Shown here one piece after another: positions 21,465-32,593 of a DNA stretch of 52,871 bases (its first letter is position 1; every line of letters starts with the position of its first letter). Source of the DNA: Adiantum capillus-veneris. Lineage: Eukaryota; Streptophyta; Polypodiopsida; Polypodiales; Pteridaceae. The DNA lies in the NCBI GenBank assembly GCA_014529385.2, contig JABFUD020000345.1, forward strand, positions 1-52,871, in the 5' to 3' direction. Made by a program: the position numbers and the translations under genes. The notes under the pieces were generated by a model that was not told where the DNA came from, searched no databases, and was given only the letters and a program-made list of their open reading frames with translations.

Positions 21465-22864
21465 TTTAGCAAATGATGAAAACCCTCGGGGGTGTGAGGG
21501 TGGATTATTTCTGCAATATTTATAAAGTGGCATGCCGTGGTGGTAGAGAGGTAGGGAGAGGAGGTGGTGCAACCTACTTGGTGCGTTCTCTAAGATGCCT
21601 CAATAATTGTGAATACTTACTACCAAGAGCGTGCATACGTGTGTGCATTGACCATTGGAGTCGAGAGATGGATGTGGTTCCCTTCACATGGTGCAATTCC
21701 CAAGGCAAACTCAACACACAAGCCCCCTCCCCGTGATGGCGATAGTGTCAATCCTTCCCACTACACTCTACCAAATGATTGGCTCCTCATGAATTGCCCC
21801 CCCTCGATAGTGACCTCTCAGTGCCAATTTATAGGTGTTGGCTACTTGGATTATGGTAATCCCAGTGTGGTTAGGGTAAGCTTAATTGGGGAGACAAAGC
21901 AATTGGTGGGCCCGGTGTGGTTGACCCTTGCTTTTTTTTGGGAGGTTATTAAAAGATGGGAATCTACAGGTGGGCCTTTGTGACCATCACCTAGAGAGAG
22001 GACATTTACAAAAAAAGGGAAATTTACAATGGCTCGGGTGAAAACTAAAGATAATGATGAAAATAACCTATAAATTACTGGGATGGCATCGTGGTTGCGT
22101 GTTGCCGGCGAATGGTGTGCTCCCGGTGCGTCCATGTCGAGCATACTTCTTTTCGGAGTCGGTCGGGGCATGCCTTCAGCGCATTTTCTCTTTTTGTTGT
22201 TGGCGGCGCGTGCTTTGGATCCTTCTTCTTTATTCGTAGATGTCATAGTCGTTTATTTCCTCCTTTGTATTTGTGGTGCAGTGCGTATATACGTGTGTGT
22301 GTGTGTGTGTATGTATTGGTGCATGAGGGCGGGTGTGTGTGTATGTATATGTATGTGTGTGCGCGAAAAACGTGCGTGGGAAGGGGCTTTATATATATAT
22401 ATAATATATATAGTTTTTTTTTTCCGTTGTGATGGCGGACGGTCGGCTGCCTGCTTTCTACTGTGCGAGGCGGATGGGGGGGGATACGGGGTAGAGATAT
22501 AGGGAGAGTGTGTGTGCGGTGTGTGTGTGTGTGTGTATGTGCATGTGTAGGTATGGTGTGTGTGTGTGTATATGGTGACGGTTTGCTGCGGTGAGTGAGC
22601 GCCCGGGTGGGGGAGAGAGAGCGGTTCTACGAACTGAGTGCACAGCGCCAAAGGGGAGAGCGGGGGGGGTGATGGTGTGGTATGTGTGTATGGTGAGAGA
22701 GAGAGAAGGAGGCTTTATTGCCGCTATCCGTGAGAAGGAGAGAGAGAGAGAGAGAGAATTTTTCCTGTGTGTGGCCTAAGCGCCCGGGTGGGAGAGAGAG
22801 AGCGGTGTCCGCGCTGCGCTGAGAGAGAGAGATTGTGAGGGAGAGGGAGGGGTGAGGTGTGTGG

Positions 22865-22920
<56 letters not shown>

Positions 22921-23337
22921 GGGAATAGAGAGAGGAGGGCCGCGCCTTGTGGTCCGCCGAACAAGAGTGAAGGAAGGGGGGGGGGGGGGGGGGGTTCTAC
23001 TGTCTTGGATGGGAGCTTGAGGACAAGGGGAGGGAAGCAAGTCAATGGGTGGGAGTGAGGGAATATATCAGCGGGCCAAGGGGGGGGGGGGGTAATGAGC
23101 CGAGGGGAGGGTGAGGCGAGCGGGTGGGGAAGAGGGGGGAGGGGTCGGGGAGGAAATATTAGCGGGCAAAGGGGGGGGGGGGGGGGGGGGGGGGGGTGTT
23201 TCCGTGCGGCTCACACCAAGGGAGCACGAGAGAGGGGTCGGGGGGGGGGGGGGAGTTTTTCTCAATGCTTCCGCCTGGCCGGGGTAATGAGTTTTTTTCT
23301 TTTTTTCTTTTCTTTGATTTTCAAAAGTCGGCTATCA
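21246..23337 (-). mobile_element. Probable solo LTR inserted in the G left arm
   Basis: Absent from the right arm, where the sequence runs GACAAGCTATCAAGAAC without a break (empty site near 37570-37585). The insert starts TGACGG and ends GGCTATCA, flanked by CTAT on both sides (21242-21245, 23338-23341). On the minus strand CCTATAAATTGG (about 21825-21836) is a TATA box. No coding region is found. The interior is extremely low in complexity: GT, GA and G runs from about 22270 to 23260. It could also be an unclassified non-autonomous element. Confidence 0.6.
22976..23253 (+). repeat. Four poly-G tracts
   Basis: Runs of G at 22976-22994 (19), 23080-23092 (13), 23171-23196 (26) and 23240-23253 (14), in a GA-rich context. 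Such runs can form G-quadruplexes and are prone to length error in assembly. Confidence 0.9.
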
Positions 23338-24282
23338 CTATCAAGAACCTAAATAAAACACCAAGACATTTACACATCATTGTTGTCCATGACTTCGCGT
23401 TGAAAGAGAGACAAAGTAGACATGCTTAGTTCAAATCCACCCTCTTTGATTCAGTAAATGTTGGGCTTACAATTGTAGGATAAATATAGGCTTCCTACTT
23501 TCAATTAAATGATCACTCTCTCTTACAATGGCCTAGAGATCCCTTGCTAATTACCCCTAATACAACACATGCATGTGCATAAGCCAATGAGATCCCACTT
23601 AAGAGCTCCTTCTCAAGCGGTTGAGCTTGGCTTCTAAAGCTATAGCATAGTTCTTTTGCTTACGGCTTCCCCCTATTTTGTATTAGCTACACCCTCCTTT
23701 TATAGCAATTTTGAGGGCTAGGGTTACTCCTCTAGCCATTGTTGGGCTAGATTTTCAACATTTTATCTATTTTTTTGCTTAGAATTATCAAGAAGTTGGT
23801 GGGGATAGATGAAGAAAAAAGTGAGGAGAGAAATGGAAGTGATAGGACTTTTCATAGTAGATTTAGTATTTTTTTTAATTTACAAATGGAATTGGATAAT
23901 TACAATGGGAATATCCATGTAGGATAAAAATAAAAAAGATAAATGCTTAAGAGGTAAGAAAAGATGGATTTCTTACAATGTTGATGCTCCAAGTGTCTTG
24001 ACTAGGGCCAATTTGACGCTTGTTGACTGTCCACTAGCTTCGACGGTACATTTTTTCTCCACTCTTGACCTTCCTTCGGTGCCAAGGTAATTCAAGATGA
24101 GTAATCAATCACCATGACGTTGCTCTTCAAGAGAACAGGCTGACTTTTGTGGCTTTTTTGATAGATAGGGGTAATTTGGAGGAGGAAAATAAGACTAGGT
24201 GGTCAATTTTGAAATGGAAGTGTGTGTAGGAGGCATGAGTTCACCATGATTTCTCTTATTCTTCAAGGTTCACGAGAAGGTG

Positions 24283-25831
24283 TGTCATAATAATCAATAT
24301 CTAATTCTCCTAAATGATTTTCTCATGTTAAGATGATCATTTAATATGGGAAAGTGCTAGGGGAGAAAAAGCTAGAATATTGGTTAAGCTAGCAGACCGG
24401 CCACAGTAGGGATCCAAAGGAGCGAAAATAGGGATCCAAAGGGGGGGCCATCTGCAAAAGATCCATGTGCAACAATGGGCTGAAAAGACCCTAAGGTTCA
24501 GCCCATTAAGACTTCCAAAATGCTAAGGTTCCAAAATTCAAAGGTTGTGTCCAAAGGTCAACCATAAGGGAATTGGATGCTTTGTGTGTGTACAAAAACA
24601 GTCTTTAGAATCCCTACTTAGGAGGGGGCGAGCCTTGCATGTAGGGGATGAGAGAGAAATCCACACACACACACACAAGCTCCCTTTACACAAAGGGAAT
24701 GAGGGACACATGTCAGCTCCCTAGGCGAGATGTCCACAAGGTTTACCCAATTCCTATTGGATGGCCTTGGAGGTGGACCAATGAGAATTAGGCTAGAGTA
24801 AATCTAGTTTAATTAATTTAAAAACACTTAATAAAAGAACCAATAAGAATTAAGTCCTCTAGAAGACTATTGGACAGTCTCCCAAGGGATCCAATGAGCA
24901 TTCAGCAGCCCAATGGCTTGCCTGATTCCTATTGGCCAGGAGGCAAAGGGGTCCAATGAGAGTTTAGTTGAATAATTAAATTACCTAAATCTCTCACAAA
25001 AGGGGAAAGGGGGACACATGTCAGAAGTCTATCACTTAGGACACACTTATGCAAGAGAAAATAGCAAGAGGGGTCGCCCAAGAGAGAGAGGGGGCTGATT
25101 TTTGCAAGGCATTATCACACACACACTCACACAATCTCATGTGTGAAGTAAAGAAGACTCTCTCTCCTTCTCAAGCTTAAATGGAAAGCTTACCATCTAC
25201 TCCAAGCTTGTGAGAAGGGTGGCCTACACCAACAACGCTTGGCTTTGTGATGAAAATCCAACCAAGATCCAACCTTCAATGCATGCTCATCTCCTCTACC
25301 ATGCTAATTACTAAGCTAAGCTATGATAATATGAGTGATTATGTGAGGAAATGTACATCTTTCTCGTAAGATACTCCTTCTTCCTCTCAATCTACTCTCA
25401 TACCCTCCTAGCTCTCACCATATTTGAAGGTGTGTGAGGTCTTGGGTCTGAGACCGGGGATAATTGATGTTGTGTTTGCTAAGTTTTTTGCTTAGTGCAT
25501 GAAGCTTTCATCTTCATTACACTAGCTAGTCTTGAAGGAACGAGAGAATTGTATTGTACAATGTCTCTATTGATGGGAGAAACCATAATACAAAGACTTT
25601 TGGAGGGGGGACTAGCTCCATGAAAATCCGGTTCTCAACTGTTGTCAATAGCTTAATTTCTCTCTCTTTTGAAACTATTTTTCATGCTATCTAACTAGGT
25701 GTTAAGCTTTTTGTTGCTCTCTCCACCCAAGTACTCTTGTAATTCTCATTAGGAATCTATTCTAATGAAATGCCCACTATGTTCATGCTAATTTCCGCTA
25801 CACACAAGTTTTTAGGCCATTAAATGTTACA
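24283..25831 (+). repeat. Element B 5' LTR
   Basis: 1549 bp, TG...CA. Aligns with 29015-29103 and 30127-31560 of the 3' LTR. It lacks the inverted insert and the 39-bp duplication found there. No ORF of interest inside. Confidence 0.88.
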
Positions 25832-25832
25832 A

Positions 25833-25846
25833 TGGTATCATAGCAC
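25833..25846 (+). other. Primer-binding site of element B
   Basis: TGGTATCATAGCAC one base after the LTR end; plant initiator tRNA-Met type (TGGTATCAGAGC) with one mismatch. Confidence 0.85.
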
Positions 25847-26251
25847 AAGGTTTCTCTTTTCTTGCTCAAGAAGGGAGGTCCTCAAGATGGCTATAAATGG
25901 TTGGTATTATTAATTGCCTGTGAGTAAGTAGAATAGGTATTTTTCAGCTTTGCAGTGCGTCTGCCTTCGTGCAGTTAACGGGGCATCACCGTCGAGAGCT
26001 ATGGTCTTAATAGTGGAGTCCTACAGGGCTTCCCTATGGCTTAACTACCACTACTCAGCTATTAGAAGCTTGACAGGAGCCAATGCTATTTTGGTGTTGA
26101 AAGACCCTCTCTTCTATTCCTTGCAATTAATGGTATTTGAGCCACGGGTACATTAGCTTAAGTGCTTTTTCTAAAGGGGTAAAGAGGAGTAGTAACTAGG
26201 GCTTGAAGTGCCAAAGTACACTTAAAAAGTTTACACCTAAAAGTTGTTAGA
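25847..26251 (+). other. Element B leader
   Basis: Untranslated leader between PBS and gag. It contains GTGAGTAAG near 25920 and TTTGCAG near 25950, which resemble splice sites but bound only about 35 bases. No gene. Confidence 0.4.
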
Positions 26252-28342
26252 ATGGTTGACAATAGTAAAGAGAGTGAAATTAATGTTGATAACTTTGATT
26301 TTGCTAATGAGCAAGCTACTAATGATGCTCCGATGCTTGTTAACTATCTTGTTTCTAGGATTCAACAAGCCATGTGCAATCCATCTCTCCAAAGTGAAGT
26401 GCAACGACAGCTCCGTGCTCATGGGATTCTCCAAGCTTATCACCATGATGAGAGAACACCTAGGAAGCCTCCTTGTGAGACTTCCAAAAGAGGTCTCTCT
26501 CTGATTCGGGAAGAAGAAGAGAATCCATACGAAGGGCTCAATAATTTACTTCTTGATAATGCATCTCCTTCCCAAAGGAGAACTCAAGAGCCTCCACCGA
26601 AGGAACGAGAAATAAGTGAGTCTCCCGCCACCTCGGCGGAGATGGCTCCACGAAGACGGCGGGCTAAACGATCTCCATCACCACCAAAACGGAGAAGACC
26701 ATCGCACCCTTATCCACACCATAATTCAAAGAGGGATGATAAAAAGAAAGAGAAGAAAAAGGCGAGAAAGAGGACACCCTCTTCTCCATCTTCTGCATCC
26801 TCTTCCTCTTATGAAAGTGATGGTGAAGACGACGAAGATCAAGACAAGAAAAAGGCGAGAAAGTGGTCACCCTCCTCAAATTCTTCACCTTCTGAAGAAA
26901 GTGATGGTGCAACCTTTGAACGATCAAAAAGAAGAGGCCATAGGAAATCCTATGCCGCGTGGAAGAGGTCATCCAAGCTCAAGAAGTTCAAAGAGGGAGG
27001 GAAGAGAATCTCTTTCCTTACCTATGATAGCACCTTTGGTGCTACAGAAAAAGTCTTTTCCTTTATCCAACTGTTGGATGCGGCGTTTGGAGATGAGGGC
27101 ATCACAGAGTCCTCTAAGCTACGCCATGTAGATATGCACTTTCAAAAGTCTGCCAGGCAATGGTGGTCCAGCCTACGAGCCATATGACAAAGTACTCACC
27201 GAATGGTGAAGCTTAAAGTCTCTCCCTATGAATCCATCCACAAATATGTAGACAAGTTTTGGGACCTACAACTCAAAGCCACTGTCTTCAAAAAGTTGGA
27301 TTTTGGAGAGAAAAAGCAACAGTTTTGTGCAGGCTTAACCGAAGAAATCGTGGAGTATGTCAACTCCCAAAGGCCACGTACCATATCGGCGGTAATACAC
27401 CATACTATGGTGGCCTCTCGAATTAATTTCCAAACGGAAGCTAAAAGAAATAATAAGCCCACGAAAAACAAGGGTTCCAACGAGCCGAAGGGGAAGGAAA
27501 ATGTCCAAAAGTCTCCTAAGGGCAACTCCAACAAAGCTAAAGAGAAGGGAGTTTACAAAGGTAAAAACAAACTCTCTCCTGAAGAGCTTGAGCGTTATCG
27601 CAAGGATAGCTGGTGTTTCAAGTGCGGCGAACAAGGGCATGCGTACTGTGCTTGTCCCCAAAAGAACAACCGCCAAGATCCTCCTAGAGCTACCTTGGTT
27701 GAAATCCAAGAGGAGGAGACTCACCAAACTCACCACAAAGGATCTCCTCTATGCCATGCTTGGGGAAAGGTAAGAGAACATGATGCTTTTATTCTCTTTG
27801 ACCCTAGTTCTACTCACAATTTTATATCTATAGAGTTGGCCACCAAGCTAGGCATACAAGCCTACGAGATGGGATATGTCCTACCCGCAGACAGTGCTTT
27901 CAAGGGGCAAGAAGCTTCAGTCACTCCCTTAATTGGGAAATTGAGGCTTCATGTCCAAAGATACGTGGACAAAGAGGACTTCTTTATCTCTCCTCTCAAC
28001 CATGAGGATGTAATCCTAGGGGCACCATGGTTTGATCTCCTGGCTGCCAATGTTAAATTCCCTGAAAGAAGAATCTCCTTTAAGTTCAGGGAAAAAGGCA
28101 TGTATATAGATGATAAGGAAATGGGTAACACTATCCCCACTGTACATACACCAACTTTCAACAAGTCAATAAAGAGATCTATTTCCATGCACATGATTTT
28201 TGTTAAAGATTCTCAAAATGAACCTAATGCTTTAGCAAAAGAAAATAAAAGCAACCAAAAGGAATTAGAGTTATCAAATTTTCTCAAGGGGTTTCAAGAT
28301 GTTTTTATTGACGACATCCCTTGTGAGCTACCTCCTAAATGA
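26252..28342 (+). pseudogene. Element B gag-protease
   Basis: One continuous frame with an in-frame TGA at 27185-27187, ending at a second TGA at 28340-28342. The N-terminal third is a charged, Arg/Lys/Ser-rich region (about residues 125-245) with a repeated KKARK.(T/S)PSS...ESDG unit. Capsid follows (ARQWWSSLRA, then DKFWDLQLKA and FCAGL). The zinc knuckle CFKCGEQGHAYCAC is intact at 27614-27655. The protease reads LFDPSSTHNFIS then ILGAPWF, so the D-S/T-G core is D-P-S. ATG at 26252 is the first good start after the leader. Confidence 0.85.
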
Positions 28343-29022
28343 GGTAATGATGACCATGCAATTGAACTTCTTCCAGGAAGTTCACCGCCTAGCAAACCTC
28401 CTTATAGAGTTTCTCAAGGTCAACAAGAGGAGATTGTGCGGCAAGTGCATGAGTTAGTTTAGAAGGGCATGGTTAGGCCTAGCTCATCTCCATTTTTCTC
28501 ACCTGTGCTATTAGTGAAAAAGAAAGATGGCACATATCGTATGTGTGTCGACTATAGAGCACTAAATAGGATCACTATCAATAATAGGTTTCTTGTTCCA
28601 CGGGTAGAAGACCTATTTGATAAACTACAAGGATCGACCTACTTCAGTAGGATTGACCTAAAAAGTGGCTATCATCAAATAAGGATAGTTGATCAAGACA
28701 TTGTAAGACCGCATTTCGCACCACATTTGTTCTTTACGAATACATTGTCATGCCTTTTGGCTTGACCAATGCACCAGCCACATTCAACCGCTTGATGGAG
28801 AAGCTGTTCAGGACTCATCGAACCTTCACTGGAGTGTTCTTTTATGATATTATCATGTACTCTAATTCATTAGAGGAACACAAGCAACACCTCCAGGTAA
28901 TATTTCAAGTTTTAAGAGAGAATAAACTTTATGTTAATCAAAAGAAAAGTGAATTTTTCTTGCAAAAGATTCAGTATTTAGGAGAATTAGATATTGATTT
29001 AAAGAGAGAGGTAATGTCATAA
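28343..29022 (+). pseudogene. Element B reverse transcriptase, truncated
   Basis: In frame with gag-PR after the TGA at 28340, with a TAG at 28460-28462 and a frameshift near 28700. Motifs: [37 protein letters not shown]. The catalytic block reads FFYDIIMYS, with the first Asp of the FDD pair changed to Tyr. After KIQYLG the sequence goes straight to the PPT-like AAAGAGAGAGG and the LTR at 29015. The RT tail, RNase H and integrase are deleted. Confidence 0.88.
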
Positions 29023-29200
29023 TAATCAATATCTACTTCTCCTAAATGATTTTCTCATGTTAAACTGATCATTTAATATGGGAAAGTGCCAGGGGAGAAA
29101 AAGCCCCTAACGTTTAGCCCATTTGGACTTCCAAAATACTAAGGTTCCAAAATTCGGGGAGAATTAGATATTGATTTAGAGAGAGGTAATGTCATAATAA

Positions 29201-29258
29201 TCAACCGCCTCGCCGCCGTCATGCCGCCGCAACGCTCGATCGCACACACACTCTCACA

Positions 29259-29318
<60 letters not shown>

Positions 29319-30092
29319 CACACACGCACACACACACACACACAAGGAGATGGTGAAGGAGAAGGTGGAGATGGAGCAAGAGCAGCTTCTATTGCACAAT
29401 GAGAGAATGAGTAAAAATTAGGTTTAGTGGCTTTTATATGAGCTCACCCCATTCACACTTGGGCGCCCATACTTAGCCAACTAACTCCTTGAATATTCCA
29501 ATTAGAGTGCGCCTGTCATCGACGATCACTCTTACCCTGTTCCTATTGGTCCGACAAGCCCGGTACCTGACTCTAAACAATACAACGTTTATAGATCATA
29601 GGGTGTCCGTGTGCCGTGAGGGTTAACATGATCATAGGGTGTCCGTGTGCCGTGAGGGTTAACATGCCCCCCTTCCTGATGTAGATTCTGTCCTCGGAAG
29701 CTATCCAGTTGAAGCTCATTCGTTGAGATGGAAGATCAGTCAACATGGATGTGTGTAGCCTTCTTCAATCACTGCAAAATCAAACAACATTGCCACAGTA
29801 ATTGTATTCTCATATACAATTAAAAATCATATGCAATTTTAGACAGACAAATTGATTGGTAACAAAATTTTAGACAATTTGTCAGCAATAAACATTAAAT
29901 TGCAATATAATCAAATGCATAAACAGATGTAAAGGTAAAAAATTAAACAAGTCCGGGGTCGCTAATTTAACTGTCAAAAGGCACTAGAGCTCGACTATTA
30001 ATACCATGGGTAACTTCTCAATTTTTTCTGGTCAATTAAGTTGTTTAATCGCGAGAGCCAAGTGTTTGATGTTCGAGGGCTGACTAGAGGCT
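29201..30092 (-). mobile_element. Inverted fragment of element D inside the B LTR
   Basis: Reverse complement of 3390-4190: 3' internal end, PPT (near 29667) and the first part of the D LTR with TATATAAAAG-type promoter sequence near 29435 (minus strand) and a CT/GT microsatellite. The first 36 bases of the LTR are duplicated in tandem at about 29597-29666. The junctions show short shared bases (TCAA at the left, GCT at the right). Confidence 0.85.
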
Positions 30093-30235
30093 TTTTCTCC
30101 CCTGGCACTTTCCCATATTAAATGATAGTTCAGGGGCCATCAGCAAAAGAGCCATGTGCAACAATGGGATAAAAAGACCCTAACGTTTAGCCCATTTGGA
30201 CTTCCAAAATACTAAGGTTCCAAAATTCAAAGGTT

Positions 30236-30313
30236 GTGTCCAAAGGTCAACCATAGGGGAATTGGATGCTTTGTGTGTCCAAAGGTCAACCATAGGGGAA
30301 TTGGATGCTTTGT
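30236..30313 (+). repeat. 39-bp tandem duplication in the B 3' LTR
   Basis: GTGTCCAAAGGTCAACC... units at 30236-30274 and 30275-30313; the 5' LTR has one unit (near 24549). Confidence 0.85.
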
Positions 30314-31720
30314 GTGTGTACAAAAAAAGTCTTTACAATCCCTACTTAGGAGGTGGAGAGCCTTGCATGTAGGGGATGAGAGAGAAATCCACACACACAC
30401 ACAAGCTCCCTTTACACAAAGGGAATAAGGGACACATGTCAGCTCCCTAGGCCAGATGTCCACAAGGTGTACCCAATTCCTATTGGATGGCCTTGGAGGT
30501 GGACCAATGATAATTAGGATAGAGTAAATCTAGTTTAATTAAGTTAAAAACACTTAATAAAAGAACCAATGAGAATTAAGTCCTCTAGAAGACTATTGGA
30601 CAGTCTCCCAAGGGGTCCAATGAGCATTCAGCAGCCCAATGGCTTGCCTTATGTCTATTGGCCAGGAGGAAAAGGGGTCCAATGAGAGTTTAGTTGAATA
30701 ATTAAATTACCTAAAGCTCTCACAAAAGGGCAAAGGGGGACACATGCCAGAATGCTATCACTTATGTTGCTTAATTGTCATTCTCTAGGCCTAGGGAGGT
30801 CCAATGAGAGAATAGCAAGAGGGGTCACCCAAGAGAGAGAGGGGGCTGATTTTTGCAAGGCATTTTCACACACACACTCACACAATGTCATGTGTGAAGT
30901 AAAGAAGACTCTCTCTCCTTCTCAATATTTAATGGAAAGCTTACCATCTACTCCAAGCTTGTGAGAAGGGAGGCCTACACCAACAACTCTTGGCTTTGTG
31001 ATGCAAATCCAACCAAGATCCAAGATTCAATGCATGCTCCTCTCCTCTACCAGGCTAATTACTAAGCTAAGCTATGCTAATATGAGTGATTATGTGAAGA
31101 GATATACATCTTTCTCGTAAGATACTCCTTCTTCCTCTCAATCTACTCTCATACCCTGCTAGCTCTCACCATCTTTGAAGGTGTGTGAGGTCTTGGGTCT
31201 GAGACCGGGGATAATTGATGTTGTGTTTGCTAAGTGTTTTGCTTAGTGCATGAAGCTTTCATCTTCATTGCACTAGCTAGTCTTGAAGGAACACAAAGAA
31301 TTGTATTGCACAATGTCTCTCTTGATGGGAGAAACCATAATACAAAGCCTTTTGGAGGGGGGACCGACTCCATGCAAATCCGGTCCTCAACTGTTGTCAA
31401 TAGCTTAATTCTCTCTCTTTAAAAATTATTGTTCATGCTATCTAACTCTCTCCACCCAAGCACTCTTGTAATTCTCATTAGGAATATATTATAATGAAAT
31501 TCCCACTATGTTCATGCTAATTTCCGCTACACACAAGGTTTTAGGCCATTAAATGTTACAAGGTGAGTAGGGTGCAAAGAGGAGAGGTGAGAGAGATGGG
31601 AATGATGAGTAGGGAAATGATAAAGTGGAAGACGGAGTGTGGCTACATGGAATGGACAAAACAGGGATCCACCAATTAAATCATATCTGACAGCTCGTAG
31701 CTCAAAAAAATATGAAAACA

Positions 31721-32588
31721 TGTCACAGGAACAGAATAATAGAGATAGACAGCAAAAACAGAGGAAGAAATCTTTGTATTGATAGTGTTTGATACAACAG
31801 AGGAGCAAAATATATGGGCGCACTCCGTTGTATGGAGCTCGAACCTCCCGACCACCCCTGAGCTTCAATTCGCTTGCATGCAGCGTCTCACTCGCACTCG
31901 CACTCGCAGAAGAGAGATCGGTGAATGATCCCCAAAACGCACCACCCATCCTTCTATTCTGATTTTTCCGCCAAAAGCATGCGACCTCTCAAAATATCCG
32001 CTTTTCTATCTTTGGCGTTTGGTCGACTCGACTTGCGCGCCAAGTATACCTGCGAGAACAAGGTAAAAACGTGATCGCGAAAGCGATCCGTAAAGATTAG
32101 ATTTTTGAAACTGAACATAACTCCCAAACCGAGCCAAAACAGCCCAAGTCCGTCTCACACAATGTTGTTGCCCTCGCTGCGCTCTTCGACGGCTATGTGA
32201 TGGAAAATTTCCATAGCCTGCTCTGATTTGCTGAAAATCAACCTGCAAAATAGCATTTTCTACAAAAACAATGCAAAAACAGCAAATCCCACTTTTTTCT
32301 TAATCTTTGGTGCTCAACGAGCATCAAAACATCAAAATCCCTAAAGACTCAAAGAACCAAAGTTGTTCCTTATAACGCAGGCTTCAATCGCTTCATACAT
32401 CACTTTTTCAAAATCCCACGTTAACACCTTCAAAAATGCCCTAGAAAGTGCCTTCCGGATCAAAAAAAGTTATTGGACGAAAACAATCCACACATCTTTC
32501 TACATAGTGGACTAACTTTAAAACGACCAAAACTTCCTAGAAAAACAAAATTTATTATTAAAACACCTCAAAATCAAGTCCTGTCACA
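31721..32588 (-). mobile_element. Solo LTR related to element E
   Basis: 868 bp, TGTCACAGGAACAG...CTGTCACA, flanked by AAACA on both sides (31716-31720, 32589-32593). The first about 390 bases match the start of the E LTR (38536 onward), including CCGTTGTA.GGAGCTCGAACC and CACTCG repeats; the rest does not. The right G arm lacks it (near 36440). Orientation is taken from E. Confidence 0.85.
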
Positions 32589-32593
32589 AAACA

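Larger units (their letters stand above)
24283..31560 (+). mobile_element. Element B: Ty3/gypsy LTR retrotransposon, internally deleted and rearranged
   Basis: TGTCATAATAATC starts at both 24283 and 29015; AAATGTTACA ends at 25831 and 31560. A perfect 5-bp target duplication AGGTG lies at 24278-24282 and 31561-31565, and the right G arm keeps the empty site near 36610. Inside are an iMet PBS, gag, PR and RT; RNase H and integrase are missing. The 3' LTR carries a complex rearrangement. B cannot move on its own. Confidence 0.92.
29015..31560 (+). repeat. Element B 3' LTR, rearranged
   Basis: Order: LTR start (29015-29103), a skip to later LTR sequence (29104-29156), a second PPT plus LTR start (29157-29204), an inverted element D fragment (29201-30092), an inverted piece of B LTR (30090-30126), then the rest of the LTR (30127-31560). 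The outer ends and target duplication are intact. Confidence 0.85.

Noticed and set aside
22253-23265. Many long ORFs on both strands reading Ser-Leu, Thr-His or Pro/Gly repeats
   Set aside because: They are translations of GA, GT and G runs, open in several frames at once, and have no codon or domain signal.
25950-26156. 68-codon ORF in the B leader
   Set aside because: Lies in the untranslated leader with no domain and no counterpart in the window.
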